A stretch of DNA of 64,000 bases from Corynebacterium variabile (GCF_006539825.1 NZ_BJNT01000012.1:1-64000), one strand, 5' to 3'; counted from the first letter of the stretch, positions 27,283 through 36,904 are shown. Numbers and translations are program-made. Notes: generated by a model not told the origin, from the sequence alone.

Positions 27283-27549
27283 ATGGACACCACCGCACAC
27301 ACCCTGTTCTCCCTGATCACCTCACCGACCTTGCCGGAGGACTTCTCCGAGAACCTGGATGCCGCGATCCTCCGCGAGCGGGCCGCCGACCGCGACATGG
27401 ACACCGGCCCGGACCGCACACCAGCACAGGAGGAGGTGACCACGGTCTCCGGGATGACTGCCGGGCAGGAGCACGCCTTCGAGCTCTTCCTCCTCCGACC
27501 ATCGACCAGGCGTCGGCGCGAGGAACCGCCGGACTCGGCGGCCGCCTGA
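27283..27549 (+). CDS. Small hypothetical protein
   Basis: Predicted 88-residue soluble protein, acidic in the middle (SENLDAAILRERAADRD) and basic near the end (RPSTRRRREE). There are no recognisable domains and no signal peptide or membrane segment. The ATG at 27283 is divergent from glycerate kinase with about 70 bases between the starts. Codon use looks normal for the window, which supports it as a real gene, but nothing shows its function. Confidence 0.5.
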   Translation: MDTTAHTLFSLITSPTLPEDFSENLDAAILRERAADRDMDTGPDRTPAQEEVTTVSGMTAGQEHAFELFLLRPSTRRRREEPPDSAAA

Positions 27550-27583
27550 GACAGGCACAGTCACGGCCCCTAGGATGGCCGCC

Positions 27584-28573
27584 ATGAACGACGCCAGACT
27601 CGACCTCGCCTTCACCGGACCCGACCACGACCGCGCCGAGGAGATCTTCACCGCCCTGACCAGGACGCCGGTCGACGACATCAACCCGGAGGCACTGGAT
27701 CTGCTGCTGCAGACCGCCGCCGGCAGCGTCGACCAGATCCGCGCTGTCGAGATGACGGATGCGTTCCTGCAGCCCCCGGTCATCGACGACAACGGCCTGA
27801 TCGTCGCCGTCGGTGCCCAGGGCATGGAGCCACGCCAGCTGTTCGTTGAGGCTCCCGGTGAGCTGCTCGACGAGCTCCGGGCACTGCCGCGGACCACAGT
27901 CACCGGCGCGTGGATCCAGGCCGTGCTCGCGCTGCACAGCGTCGACGCCTTCGCCACCGAGGAAGTCGACCGGATCGTCCTGCACAGTGTCGCCGCGGCC
28001 GTACTCGACCAACTCGCCGCGGAGGGACGCGAAGCGCAGGCACAGGTCATCGACATCACCGACGAGAGTGACGGTGCCGAAGCCGGCGACCGGGGGCGCA
28101 TCGTGGAGGTTCGCCGCTCCTGGCGCGACCACGGTCACCTCGACATCGACCAGGGCGTGATCACCGCACTGTTCGCCCTGGCGGTGCAGGTCTTCACCGA
28201 GGCACTGGCCGAGCACGGTGCCGAGGCGATCCTGCTGCCCTACGAGGTCGCCGGCAATGACCTCGCCGCCGGCTACACGACCCTGGAGAACCTGGAGACC
28301 ACCGGCATCGCGAAGACGACGATGATCTCCCCGACGGACGCCACAGTGTCCGGACGGCTGACCGGACTGACCGGCGGCAACGCCAACCTGGCCAATGCCC
28401 TGTGGTTCGACATCCTCGCCGCCGCGGCCGACCACCTCGGACAGACCGGGACCACCACCCCGGAGATCGCGGCGAAGATCCTGGACGTGACCGGCGACTG
28501 CCTGGCCGCCACCGAGCTGGTGGAGGCCGGCGGGGCGAGCGGTTCCGGGGAGGCTACTGAGCCGACTGCGTGA
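27584..28573 (+). CDS. Hypothetical protein, about 329 residues
   Basis: Soluble acidic protein without signal peptide or membrane helices and without a domain I recognise. The middle contains RSWRDHGHLDIDQGVITALFALAVQVF, and the end is a low-complexity Gly/Ser/Glu tail. Third-position GC and frame consistency support coding. The start could be the ATG at 27575 or 27584; the second gives better spacing to an AGGATGG-like site. It overlaps the 3' end of the convergent Gfo/Idh gene by 20 bases. Confidence 0.6.
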   Translation: MNDARLDLAFTGPDHDRAEEIFTALTRTPVDDINPEALDLLLQTAAGSVDQIRAVEMTDAFLQPPVIDDNGLIVAVGAQGMEPRQLFVEAPGELLDELRALPRTTVTGAWIQAVLALHSVDAFATEEVDRIVLHSVAAAVLDQLAAEGREAQAQVIDITDESDGAEAGDRGRIVEVRRSWRDHGHLDIDQGVITALFALAVQVFTEALAEHGAEAILLPYEVAGNDLAAGYTTLENLETTGIAKTTMISPTDATVSGRLTGLTGGNANLANALWFDILAAAADHLGQTGTTTPEIAAKILDVTGDCLAATELVEAGGASGSGEATEPTA

Positions 28574-29600
28574 AGGCCTTCTCAAGGATCTCGAGGCAGT
28601 AGACCGCGTCCGAGGGATCCACCGGTGCGGGACCGGAGCCCTCGATCGCGTCCGCCAGAAGTCGGTAGAACTCGGAGTAGTTCCCCTTCTCAGCAGGCAC
28701 GGTCCGCTGCTCGAGACCGGCCCAGCGCGTCCCCCATCTGCTCTGGGGAACGACGCCCAGGTCCGGATCACCGGGGCGCATGCCTGAGAGCAACTGCAGT
28801 TCCTGGGGGTCCAGGCCCCAGCTCGTGAAGCCGGCCTCGGAGCCCAGGACATGGAACCGGGGTGCGGGTCCCGGCGCGACCGCGTTCATCCACAGCTGTG
28901 ATCGGACTCCGGACTCGTGGTGCAGGGCGATGAAGGCGTCGTCCTCGGCAGTGACCTGTTCACGGCGGGTGTCTATCTCGGAGTAGACGTCGGCGACGGG
29001 GCCGAAGAGCTGCACGGCCTGGTCGATGAGGTGGGCGCCGAGGTCGTAGACGATGCCGCCGCCCTCGCCGCGGACACTGGTGGTCTTCCAGGTTGCGCCG
29101 CCGGCGGAAGCGGAGCCCTGCTCCGGCTTCCACCTCTCGAACCGGGACTCGAAGCGGCGGACCTCCCCCAGTTCGCCGGCGTCGATGAGCTTCTTCAGGG
29201 TGAGGAAGTCCCCGTCCCACCGACGGTTCTGGAAAACGGTGAGGACCTTGCCGACCTGTTCAGCCTTGGTGACCAGGGCACGGCCGTCCTCTGAGGTGAC
29301 GGCGAAGGGTTTGTCGACGACGACATGCAGGCCAACCCCCAGGGCGCGTCCCGCCAGATCGGAGTGGGTACCGCTCGGGGTTCCGATGACCACCAGGTCG
29401 AAGTCGTCCGCCCGGTCGAAGACCAGGTGGACCGAGTCCAGGACCTCCACCTCGGGGTACTCCGCTGTGGCCTGGTCGCGACGACCAGGGTTGCCGGTCA
29501 CCACCGCGGCCAGCTCGAACGCAGGATTCGCGGCGATGAAGGGGGCGTGGAAGATCCGGCCGGACAGACCGAACCCGAGGACAGCTGTACGAATGGTCAT
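28554..29600 (-). CDS. Gfo/Idh/MocA family oxidoreductase
   Basis: NAD(P)-dependent oxidoreductase of 348 residues. The N-terminal Rossmann fold has GFGLSGRIFHAPFI. The catalytic-lysine motif is VDKPFAVTSEDG, the variant of the EKP motif. The C-terminal domain includes GGGIVYDLGAHLIDQA with the conserved aspartate and histidine. It most resembles the YvaA/YdgJ-like scyllo-inositol or sugar dehydrogenase branch, but the substrate is not certain. An inverted repeat TTACC-N9-GGTAA at 29614-29632 lies just upstream of the start and may be an operator. Confidence 0.85.
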   Translation of the reverse strand: MTIRTAVLGFGLSGRIFHAPFIAANPAFELAAVVTGNPGRRDQATAEYPEVEVLDSVHLVFDRADDFDLVVIGTPSGTHSDLAGRALGVGLHVVVDKPFAVTSEDGRALVTKAEQVGKVLTVFQNRRWDGDFLTLKKLIDAGELGEVRRFESRFERWKPEQGSASAGGATWKTTSVRGEGGGIVYDLGAHLIDQAVQLFGPVADVYSEIDTRREQVTAEDDAFIALHHESGVRSQLWMNAVAPGPAPRFHVLGSEAGFTSWGLDPQELQLLSGMRPGDPDLGVVPQSRWGTRWAGLEQRTVPAEKGNYSEFYRLLADAIEGSGPAPVDPSDAVYCLEILEKAFTQSAQ

Positions 29601-29613
29601 GGGGCCACTGTAG

Positions 29614-29632
29614 TTACCGGTGACACAGGTAA
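29614..29632. promoter_or_regulatory. Inverted repeat upstream of the Gfo/Idh gene
   Basis: TTACC and GGTAA separated by nine bases, positioned 14 bases before the minus-strand start at 29600. Size and position fit a repressor site near the promoter, but no known regulator motif is recognised. Confidence 0.3.
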
Positions 29633-29693
29633 TCAGGGTGCACCCGGTACGTCACGAACGTAACTTCAACGGTCGTTCTGGCGATAAAATGAC

Positions 29694-31177
29694 ATGTCTG
29701 GCGGCGCACTTCTGCACGTCACCTTTCACCTGGAGAAAGAAGCACAGTTGCACCCGGTCGATGACGTCATCACCTTCACTGCGCCCGATGACAGTGGCCA
29801 CTTCACCTGTGAGATCTAGTCCCCCAAGGGCCGTTCACTCAAGGTGTTCGGCAATCTCCACGATCCGGAGCCGACGGTGACCGGTGATGCGGAGCTGACC
29901 CGGAACCGCGCTATCGCCCAGAATCTCTGGACCGCGGCCAGTGGGTATGTCCAGGGCCTCGCGATCGAGGAGGCTGAGAGCGAAGACGACGCAGCGAGTG
30001 CCGAGCTCGTGAAAAGCTACGAGACTGCGGCACGCGCCTCAGCGAAGACGGCGAAGAAGACATCCCCAGTTTCGAACGCTCCGCCGAGACTATCGCCGAC
30101 CTCTCCGACTGGGAGTCGCTCGTCCAGTTCGACAAGCCTGATCTGGCGAAGCTCACCACCCGCGCCTCGATTGGTGTGGCAGCTGTCGGCGGTGCAGCCG
30201 GTGTCGCCTTCCTCGCCGCACCGGTCATCGGCGGACTCATCGGTGCCCAGGTCCTCGGATACTCCGGCGCTGCGGCCACCAATGCTGGTCTGGCAGCCCT
30301 CGGTGGTGGTTCTGTCGCCGCCGGTGGTCTGGGCATGGCCGGCGGCACCTACGTTGTCGCCACCGCAGGTGGACTGCTCGGCGGTGTCTACGGTGACCGC
30401 ATTCTCGGCAGTTACATCGGTGCCGACAAGTCCTTCCGCATCGAGAAGATCGGCGACGGTGCCGGTGTCCCTGTCGTCATCGCCCGCGGGTTCCTCAACG
30501 AGAAGAACCCGGAATGGTACAAGGCCGTGCGTGCGGTGAAGAAGCTCTACCCGGATTCCCCCGTCTACGAACTGAACTGGGGAAGCAAGGAACTCAAACA
30601 TCTGGGCGCTGTCGCAGGCACGCAAGCGGTCGGACAGGTTGGTAAGAAAGCTCTGCTGAAGACAGTCGGACGCGCCGGCAAAGTCATGGCGAAGAAAGCC
30701 GCACCGATCGCACCTACGCTTGCTGCGGGCAGCCTGCTCAAGAACCCATGGCACACCGCGGTCAACCGGGCAAACCAGACGGGCACCGCTCTGGCCGCAC
30801 TGCTGGCCAAGACCGAGCAGAAGGAATTCGTCCTCGTCGGGCACAGTCTCGGCGGCCGGGTCATGGTGACTGCGGCAACAGCGATGGCCGGTTTCGGAGC
30901 AGCACCGAAGATCCGGGACATCCACCTGATGGGCGCTGCGATCGGAGGCAAGCGGAACTGGCGTCCCCTCAGTGAGGCGGTGAACGGGACGGTGAATAAC
31001 TACCACTCCGCCAAAGACCCTGTCCTGAAGTACTTGTACTCGACCGCGCAGTTCGGTCAGTCCGCAGTCGGTCGCGTCGGGTTCCACTCGCAGTACCCCA
31101 ACATCGTCGACCACAACGTGTCCGAGATAGTCAGCAACCACGGTGAGTACTACGACAATGTCGAACTGGTCGACTGA
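29694..31177 (+). pseudogene. DUF726-like alpha/beta hydrolase gene, broken by a stop and a frameshift
   Basis: The 3' two thirds encode an intact alpha/beta-hydrolase-like C-terminus (nucleophile elbow VGHSLGGR, preceded by a glycine/alanine-rich helical hairpin GVAFLAAPVIGGLIGAQVLG), similar to DUF726 proteins. The 5' part is coding in frame from an ATG at 29694, but has an in-frame TAG at 29817-29819. A one-base frameshift follows between about 30030 and 30060 (after ETAARASAK; the other frame resumes with DGEEDIPSFERS). The first 300 bases have the -10-like TAAAAT at 29684-29689 immediately before the ATG, suggesting a once-functional leaderless start. An internal restart at 30176 could still make the hydrolase half. 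Confidence 0.7.
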
Positions 31178-31180
31178 CCC

Positions 31181-31555
31181 CTACCCCTGGTTCGCGACCC
31201 ACTCCTGAACCTCATCAGTCGCGGGTGCGGCCTTGCCCTGCCAGTTGTTCTTCTCGATCCAGTGGGCGACATAGGAGCACAACGGAATGACGGTGAGATT
31301 CTGCGCCGCGGCGTCCGCCAGAGCCTTGTCGACCAGGATGCCGGCCAGACCGCGCCCCCCGTACGCCTCGTCGACCACGGTGTGGTGGAAGACCCGCTCC
31401 GCACCGTCCTCACCGGGACGGTCGAGGTAGTGCGCCTTCCCGGCGGGATTGACCTCTCCCTCGACGAAGATGCCGTAGGCGTCCTCGCCCGGCAGGTAAC
31501 GGACCTCCACGGCGTTGCCTTCGCGGTCGGTGAGCTGGTCGGTGGTGTCTGTCAT
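31181..31555 (-). CDS. GNAT-like small N-acetyltransferase domain protein
   Basis: Protein of 124 residues in the YjdJ/NATD1-type mini-GNAT group. The acetyl-CoA pyrophosphate loop is YGGRGLAGILVDKAL, preceded by FHHTVVDE, and VIPLCSYVAHWIEKN closes the fold. These proteins have only the core GNAT fold and no known acceptor. The gene converges on the DUF726-like remnant with three bases between stops. Confidence 0.8.
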   Translation of the reverse strand: MTDTTDQLTDREGNAVEVRYLPGEDAYGIFVEGEVNPAGKAHYLDRPGEDGAERVFHHTVVDEAYGGRGLAGILVDKALADAAAQNLTVIPLCSYVAHWIEKNNWQGKAAPATDEVQEWVANQG

Positions 31556-31727
31556 GTGATGGTCCTCGTTCCCTCGGTGTCCTCAGGCAGTGCCGGTGCG
31601 TTCCGGAACGAACGCATACCCTAACGAGGGTACATTCCCTGTTCATCGGGAGACACCCCCGCCGCGGCCTCCGGCTCACTTTCGGTGCACAGCAGGTGCC
31701 CCTCACGGGTGTGGCCACCGTGTCCTT

Positions 31728-32534
31728 CTACAGTGACCCCGCGGACCCTGCCACCGCACACTGCGGTGAGGCCGTCAGGCCGGCGAGGATCCCGGCGGAC
31801 AGCCCGTCGACGTAGCGGGCCTTCTCTGCCGTGCTGATGCCGTGGGCCCCACCGCCGGTCGCACTGCCGAACTCGTTGTAGACCCACGGGGTGTCCGCGA
31901 TCAGCGAGATGACCGGCAGATTCCCGCCCCACAACCCTTCCCGACCGTCGAAGCTGAGATCCGTGACCGGCACGCCACGCAGCTCCGCGACCGAGCGGGC
32001 ACCTGCCATCATGGTGGAGAAGCGTTGCGACTCCGCGGCGGTGGTGACGTCCCCGAAGGTCACCGTGGTCCGCTGCCCGTCGGCGCCTTCGCCGGTACGG
32101 AAACCGCCCACCCGCTGCGGATACACCGCGGAGCCGTCCGCCCCAGGCGTGGTGTGGATCGACACACCCATCACCGCGTCCCCGGCTGCCGCACGGTCGA
32201 CCCGGTCCCGGTAGCTGACATTGTCGTCGATGGCGTCCTTGAGCAGGACCGCTCCGAACCCGGCAGCCTCCACGCGGTCGCGGACAGCACGGGCGATCTC
32301 GAGGGCGTCCGCGTCCTCCTGCCCGTTCGGGTAGTCCGCCATGAGGACGCCCGTCACCGGGTCGAAGGTGTTCGTCGCTACCCCGTTGTGCCCCGGATCC
32401 AGTGCGACGGTGCAGGGTACCGCCCCGCCGGACGAGAAGACGGACGACCCCGGGAGATCAGCACCTTCTGCGGTCGCGGATCCGACAGCTATGACAGCGG
32501 TGAAGACGCCCACCGTAATCCTCAGGAAACTCAT
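31728..32534 (-). CDS. Secreted N-acetylmuramoyl-L-alanine amidase (Amidase_3)
   Basis: Peptidoglycan amidase of 268 residues with an N-terminal signal peptide (hydrophobic RITVGVFTAVIAVGSATA). The first zinc histidine is in ALDPGHNGVA and another in GVSIHTTPGA. A glutamate candidate is in VYNEFGSA near the C-terminus. It resembles the actinobacterial Rv3717-type enzymes that act without a separate cell-wall binding domain. The ATG at 32534 fits the signal peptide; the longer frame upstream runs through repeats and is not coding. Confidence 0.82.
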   Translation of the reverse strand: MSFLRITVGVFTAVIAVGSATAEGADLPGSSVFSSGGAVPCTVALDPGHNGVATNTFDPVTGVLMADYPNGQEDADALEIARAVRDRVEAAGFGAVLLKDAIDDNVSYRDRVDRAAAGDAVMGVSIHTTPGADGSAVYPQRVGGFRTGEGADGQRTTVTFGDVTTAAESQRFSTMMAGARSVAELRGVPVTDLSFDGREGLWGGNLPVISLIADTPWVYNEFGSATGGGAHGISTAEKARYVDGLSAGILAGLTASPQCAVAGSAGSL

Positions 32535-32711
32535 GGAGTCGAGAATACCTGTGACTGACGTGAACAGAGTGACGGAGGTTAACGATCGTGACCTTGATTC
32601 ACCCGAATCCCCGGCGACCCCTGCACCGACCCCGTAGCGTCCGATGCGCCCGGACAGGCACGTCGGACCTCGCCGCACCGTCGTTCTGGGCTCCTGTCCG
32701 CCCAGCCCTTT

Positions 32712-32775
32712 CTGTCCCCGGGAGAATCCTGTGCCCCTGCACTCTGTCCCCGGGAGAATCCTGTGCCCCTGCACC
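32712..32775. repeat. Tandem 32-base direct repeat
   Basis: Two consecutive copies (32712-32743 and 32744-32775) are identical for 31 of 32 bases; each starts CTGTCCCCGGGAGAATCCTG. They lie in the 280-base interval between the amidase and the lipase-like pseudogene, where no protein start with a ribosome binding site is seen. The repeats end about 40 bases before the first possible start of the lipase-like gene. Confidence 0.85.
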
Positions 32776-32814
32776 TGCCCCAAGTCTTTCCGGACGTCGC
32801 GTCACAGCCACGCT

Positions 32815-34906
32815 GATGGCGTCGATGACAGCTGCCACCCTCGCGATGCCCGCCGCCACGGCCACCGACCGCGATGTGGAGACCTGGGCCGGGGCGTCCT
32901 GCCCGGTCACCACCGACGGGCCGCTCACCGGTGACGCAGCCGCACTGCACGAGACCTGGCTGCGTCGCGTCACCGACACCGCCGGCATCGACCTGGACGC
33001 CTGGGCCCCACGGGCCGGTGTCGCGGCGAACACCGCCAACCTGGAGCGCAGCTACGACCGCTACCTCGCCTTCCAACGTGACCACCGTGAACTGCAGTGG
33101 GCCGGCATGGGCGAGCTCCCCGGCGCCGACTTCGGTGGAGGGTTGCTCGACATGGACATCATGGCGACCGTCTAACGGATCAACGGCGTGCAGCCGCTCG
33201 CCCAGCAGATCGTGGCCGGCATCCGCGACGCCGCCGGTCAGGACGCCGTAGACCAACTCCCCTCCGGACTGCGCGCCCTGGCCACCATGCCGGAGCTGAC
33301 CTCCTCGGACATGGACTACATCATCGGCGAAATCCTCGTGATGCAGAAGGCCATCTTCTGCGACCTCATGCCGATGCACCAGGCCTACGTCGACGGCGGA
33401 CTGCCCGCCCTGCAGGAGATGGCGGACGCCGGCGTCTTCGGACCGGAGATCATCGACGCCTGGCGCGACATCGCCTCCGGCGAGCCTGCCCGCATCGCCG
33501 CCGGTAATGAGGTGTTTCTGCACCGCGAACAGCTCACCGTCATCGGCGAGCGGTGGGACGCTGTGCGCACCTACCGAGGCAACCTCGGCGAGGCCCTGAC
33601 CTACGCCACGACCATGGTCGGCTCGCCGTCGGTGGGCGGGGTCCAGCCGATGCGGTCGTGGCGTCCGATCCACTTCACCCGGCAACTCGCCGGTGGGAAG
33701 ACCGCACAGGTCACCGTGCCGCTGCCGGACTGGGACTGGTCGAACTTCGATGAGCGGTGGGACTACATCACCGACCAGCTGCTGCCCGGCTACACCGACC
33801 AGGTCGACAATCACTGGGACACCCTCTCCACCCAGCTCAACACCCCGATGGCACTGCAGATGCAGCTGCACCGACCGCTTGCCAACCTCGGTGCGATCGC
33901 CGAGGAGATGGACGGCACCCAGTCGATCAGCAGGGGCATCCTCATGGTCCCCGACGACGGCCGCGACGACGCCACCCGTCCCGTCATCGGATACCAGGAG
34001 GCCAATGACTCGGTCGGTGCCCGCTGCCACCCGTCGACCCAGTGGACCGGGTCGAACCCCATGGACGGGTCCTCCTGGTCAGCGCTCGGCCCGCTGGCGA
34101 TGATGTTCGACCGCGGCTGGGCGGTGATGATCAGCGACGTCGGCAATGACGCCCAGGAATCGCCGCGCGGCGCCTTCGCCGGGAAGTACGCGGCGCACAC
34201 CCTGCTTGACGGGGTGCTCTCGGCGATGCAACTGGAGGACGCGGGCCTCGACCCGCAGGCCCCGGTAGGGATCTTCGGCATCGCCGGTGGTGGTGTCGGG
34301 GCAGGATTCGCGGCCGAGAGGGCGGCGTCCTACGCTCCGGAGCTCAATATCCGCGGATCGGCACTGGAGGGCATGGTCGTCGACCAGCGCAACTTCTTTC
34401 GCGGCTCGGACGGGTCGCTGGGCTCCGGTTTCGTCTTCGCCACCCTGCTGGGTCCGGAGCCGAAGTACCCGGAGATGGACCTCAACTCCCACCTCACTCC
34501 CCTGGGCCGGCAGATCGCAGACTGGTACCGCGGCGAGTGCCAGACCCCCGCGTACTTCTCGATGCCCTTCGTCCCACTGTCCGCGCTGTTCACCGCGGGG
34601 ATCCCGCCGGCGGACATCCCCGAGTTCCAGCACGTCTACGATGACAACCTGCTCGGCGCCGAGGGTGCGTCCCCGGAGGCGCCCGTGTTGATCGCTTCCT
34701 GCGTCGCCGACGATTCGCCGATGTCGCTGGTGCCGGCGGCGGACGCCCGCAACCTGGCCGACCGCTACCGTGCCGGTGGCACCCCGGTGAGCTACCAACC
34801 GACGGACTGCTCGATGACGCGGTTCGTCACGGACATCTACGGCTGGGGCACGGACCTGTTCGGCATGCAGACGGTGAGCTGGTTGGAGGCGCAGTTGAAG
34901 GAGTGA
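32815..34906 (+). pseudogene. Secretory-lipase-like alpha/beta hydrolase with in-frame TAA
   Basis: A long exported protein of about 695 residues in one frame, interrupted by a TAA at 33173-33175 after MDIMATV; the same frame resumes at once with RINGVQPLAQQIV. The C-terminal half resembles the secretory lipase (LIP) family. The position of the usual G-x-S-x-G elbow reads GIFGIAGGGVGAG, so the nucleophile serine is absent. The N-terminal signal sequence is only partly present (TATLMASMTAATLAMPAATA), with no start that keeps the basic residues before it. The 32-base tandem repeats end just upstream. The gene may have lost both its 5' end and its catalytic serine before the stop arose. Confidence 0.65.
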
Positions 34907-34974
34907 GCAGGACTGTCACTCCGTCGACACAGCACAGAAACCTCCTGAAACACCCGGCACCTAACCTCCGCGGA

Positions 34975-36339
34975 ATGACACAGGAGAATCCCACACCCCT
35001 GCCCCACGGCGACGCACCACAGTCCTTCGCCACGACCGGTCCCGGACGAGTCTGGCTCGCGCTACGCCACCCTGCCGTCCTCATCGGCCTGGGAGCCATC
35101 GCCGGCATCATCGCCGGACTGATCCTCGGCGACTGGGCCGCGAACCTGCAGTTCATCGGCGACAGGTTCATCCGCCTGATCCAGATGTCCATCGTGCCGC
35201 TGGTCATGGCGTCCGTCATCGTCGCCACCGGGTCGATGACCGGGGCCGGCACCGGACGACTGGCCGCACGCACCTTCGGCTGGATGCTCGGGTTCTCCGC
35301 CCTGGCCGCCGTCGTCGCCTGGGGGCTCGGTGGCCTGTTCCGCCCCGGCGACGGCATGGTCTTCGAGGGTGAACTCGACCCGACACTTCAGGAGGAGGCG
35401 GACAAGACCGAGGGCTGGCAGGACACCCTGCTGAACTTCGTGTCCACCAACGTCGTCGAGGCGATGGCCAACGCCGACATGCTGCCGATCATCGTCTTCT
35501 CGCTGATCTTCGGCGTGGCGCTTAACAGCTGGATGGCGAAGACAGGCAACCGCGCGCTTCTCGGCCTGTTCGAGGGGATTCAGAACGTGGTGCTGCTGAT
35601 GATCCAGTACGTCATGTACGTCGCCCCGATCGGCGTGTTCTGCCTGCTGGCGTCCCTCACCGGTGAACAGGGCCTGTCGGTCGTCACCTCGGCGCTGTCG
35701 TACCTCGGGGTCACCGCGCTCGGCGTCCTCATCCTCATGGTCGCGTTCCTGGTGGTCATCTGGCTGAAGACCCGCCTGAACGTGGTCAAGCTCGGAGCGA
35801 AGCTCGCCGAGCAGACCGTCATCGCGGTGACGACGACGAGCTCCGCCGTCACCTTCCCCACGGTGCTGCGCAACACGGTCGAGAAGGTCGGTGTGAGCCA
35901 GCGCGTCGCGAACTTCACCCTGTCGATCGGCCTGACGATGGGATCTTACGGCGCGGTGCTCAACTACATGATCGTCATCATGTTCCTCGCCCAGGCCGGC
36001 GGCGTGGACCTCAGCGCCGGGGACATCGTGCTCGGTGTGTTCCTGTCGATCATGCTGAACATGGGCACGATCACGGTGCCGGGCGGGTTCCCGGTGGTGG
36101 CGATGTTCCTGGCGTCCTCCCTGGATCTGCCGGTCGAGGCCGTCGGCCTGCTCATCGCGGTGGACTGGTTCACCGGCATCCTGCGCACCTTCCTCAACGT
36201 CAACGGCGACACCTTCGTCGCCATGCTCGTCGCGCACGATGAGAAGGAGATCGACCACGACGTCTACCACGGACGTTCCACTGTCACAGCGGAGATGGAC
36301 GAGGACCTGCTGGAGGACGCTGCACGGTCGGACGACTGA
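34975..36339 (+). CDS. Dicarboxylate/amino acid:cation symporter (DAACS)
   Basis: GltP/DctA-type symporter of 454 residues. Eight transmembrane helices and re-entrant loops are apparent. The serine-rich loop reads VTTTSSAVTFPT instead of the more common SSSAATLP. The NMGTITVPGG segment and the DWFTGILRTFLNVNGD helix, with the conserved aspartate and asparagine for substrate and cation binding, are present. Aspartate, glutamate or C4-dicarboxylates are the usual substrates. The acidic C-terminus is cytoplasmic. The ATG at 34975 begins the conserved protein. Confidence 0.88.
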   Translation: MTQENPTPLPHGDAPQSFATTGPGRVWLALRHPAVLIGLGAIAGIIAGLILGDWAANLQFIGDRFIRLIQMSIVPLVMASVIVATGSMTGAGTGRLAARTFGWMLGFSALAAVVAWGLGGLFRPGDGMVFEGELDPTLQEEADKTEGWQDTLLNFVSTNVVEAMANADMLPIIVFSLIFGVALNSWMAKTGNRALLGLFEGIQNVVLLMIQYVMYVAPIGVFCLLASLTGEQGLSVVTSALSYLGVTALGVLILMVAFLVVIWLKTRLNVVKLGAKLAEQTVIAVTTTSSAVTFPTVLRNTVEKVGVSQRVANFTLSIGLTMGSYGAVLNYMIVIMFLAQAGGVDLSAGDIVLGVFLSIMLNMGTITVPGGFPVVAMFLASSLDLPVEAVGLLIAVDWFTGILRTFLNVNGDTFVAMLVAHDEKEIDHDVYHGRSTVTAEMDEDLLEDAARSDD

Positions 36340-36621
36340 TTACCCCAGGTCGACGACCTCGAAGCCCAACGGCTCGACGGACAGGCCCTCGCCGGTGTCC
36401 TCGCGCTCGGCACGGGCGTCCATCCGCTTCTGGTAGGACGCCTCATCCGCCCAGCGTGTGATGACGAAGTAGCTCTTCCCGCCGGAGACGGGACGGAGCA
36501 TCTCGAAGCCTTCAAAGCCCTCGAACTTGTCGACGTTCTGGTGGCGGTGGGCGAACCGTTCCTCGATCTCGCTCTCCATGCCTGCCGGATAGCTGAGGAC
36601 CACGATACTGACGAAGGCCAT
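36340..36621 (-). CDS. Antibiotic-biosynthesis-monooxygenase (IsdG/MhuD-like) protein
   Basis: 93-residue dimeric alpha-beta barrel protein. The segment EERFAHRHQNV, then GFEGFEMLRPVSGGKSYFVITRW, is close to mycobacterial MhuD heme-degrading enzymes, including the conserved tryptophan. The first-strand asparagine of MhuD is replaced (MAFVSIVVLS), and the loop that carries the heme-ligand histidine is missing. Heme degradation is therefore doubtful; it may bind heme or another substrate differently. It has an AGGAGTG-like ribosome binding site before the ATG at 36621. Confidence 0.78.
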   Translation of the reverse strand: MAFVSIVVLSYPAGMESEIEERFAHRHQNVDKFEGFEGFEMLRPVSGGKSYFVITRWADEASYQKRMDARAEREDTGEGLSVEPLGFEVVDLG

Positions 36622-36744
36622 AATCCTTCACTCCTTGATTCTGAGCTGGTTGTCACCTCTGATCTTATGAGGTCCGACCACTCGGTCAAGGGATCTCACC
36701 CGTTCGTGGGTGAGGGTCGGCTACCCCACTCCGAACCATGCACA

Positions 36745-36870
36745 TCATGACTGGTGCGCGTCAGGATGCTCCGGGTTGATCCAGACCTCTCCGGTCGGGT
36801 GGAACGCTCCTCGCTCGGCGACATCTGCCCATGTCGCATAGCGGACTTCCGCTTCGTCATAACGTTCCAC
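36745..36870 (-). CDS. Putative 41-residue small protein
   Basis: A short frame from a GTG at 36870 with codon use typical of the window and a convincing composition: it begins VERYDEAEVRYATWADV and contains FHPTGEVWINP. There is a stop six codons before the GTG, so it cannot be extended much. It lies alone between the ABM gene and the first small lipoprotein. The function is unknown. It could also be a remnant of a longer gene. Confidence 0.4.
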   Translation of the reverse strand: MERYDEAEVRYATWADVAERGAFHPTGEVWINPEHPDAHQS

Positions 36871-36904
36871 ACGGAAACGCTAACGCTGAACAGTGTTCGG
36901 GTTC

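Noticed and set aside
32712..32775. Direct repeats as a CRISPR array
   Set aside because: The two copies are back to back with no spacer, there are only two, and no cas gene is present.
36886..36898. GAACAGTGTTC as a LexA box
   Set aside because: The spacing between GAAC and GTTC is three bases instead of four and the outer bases do not fit the actinobacterial SOS box.
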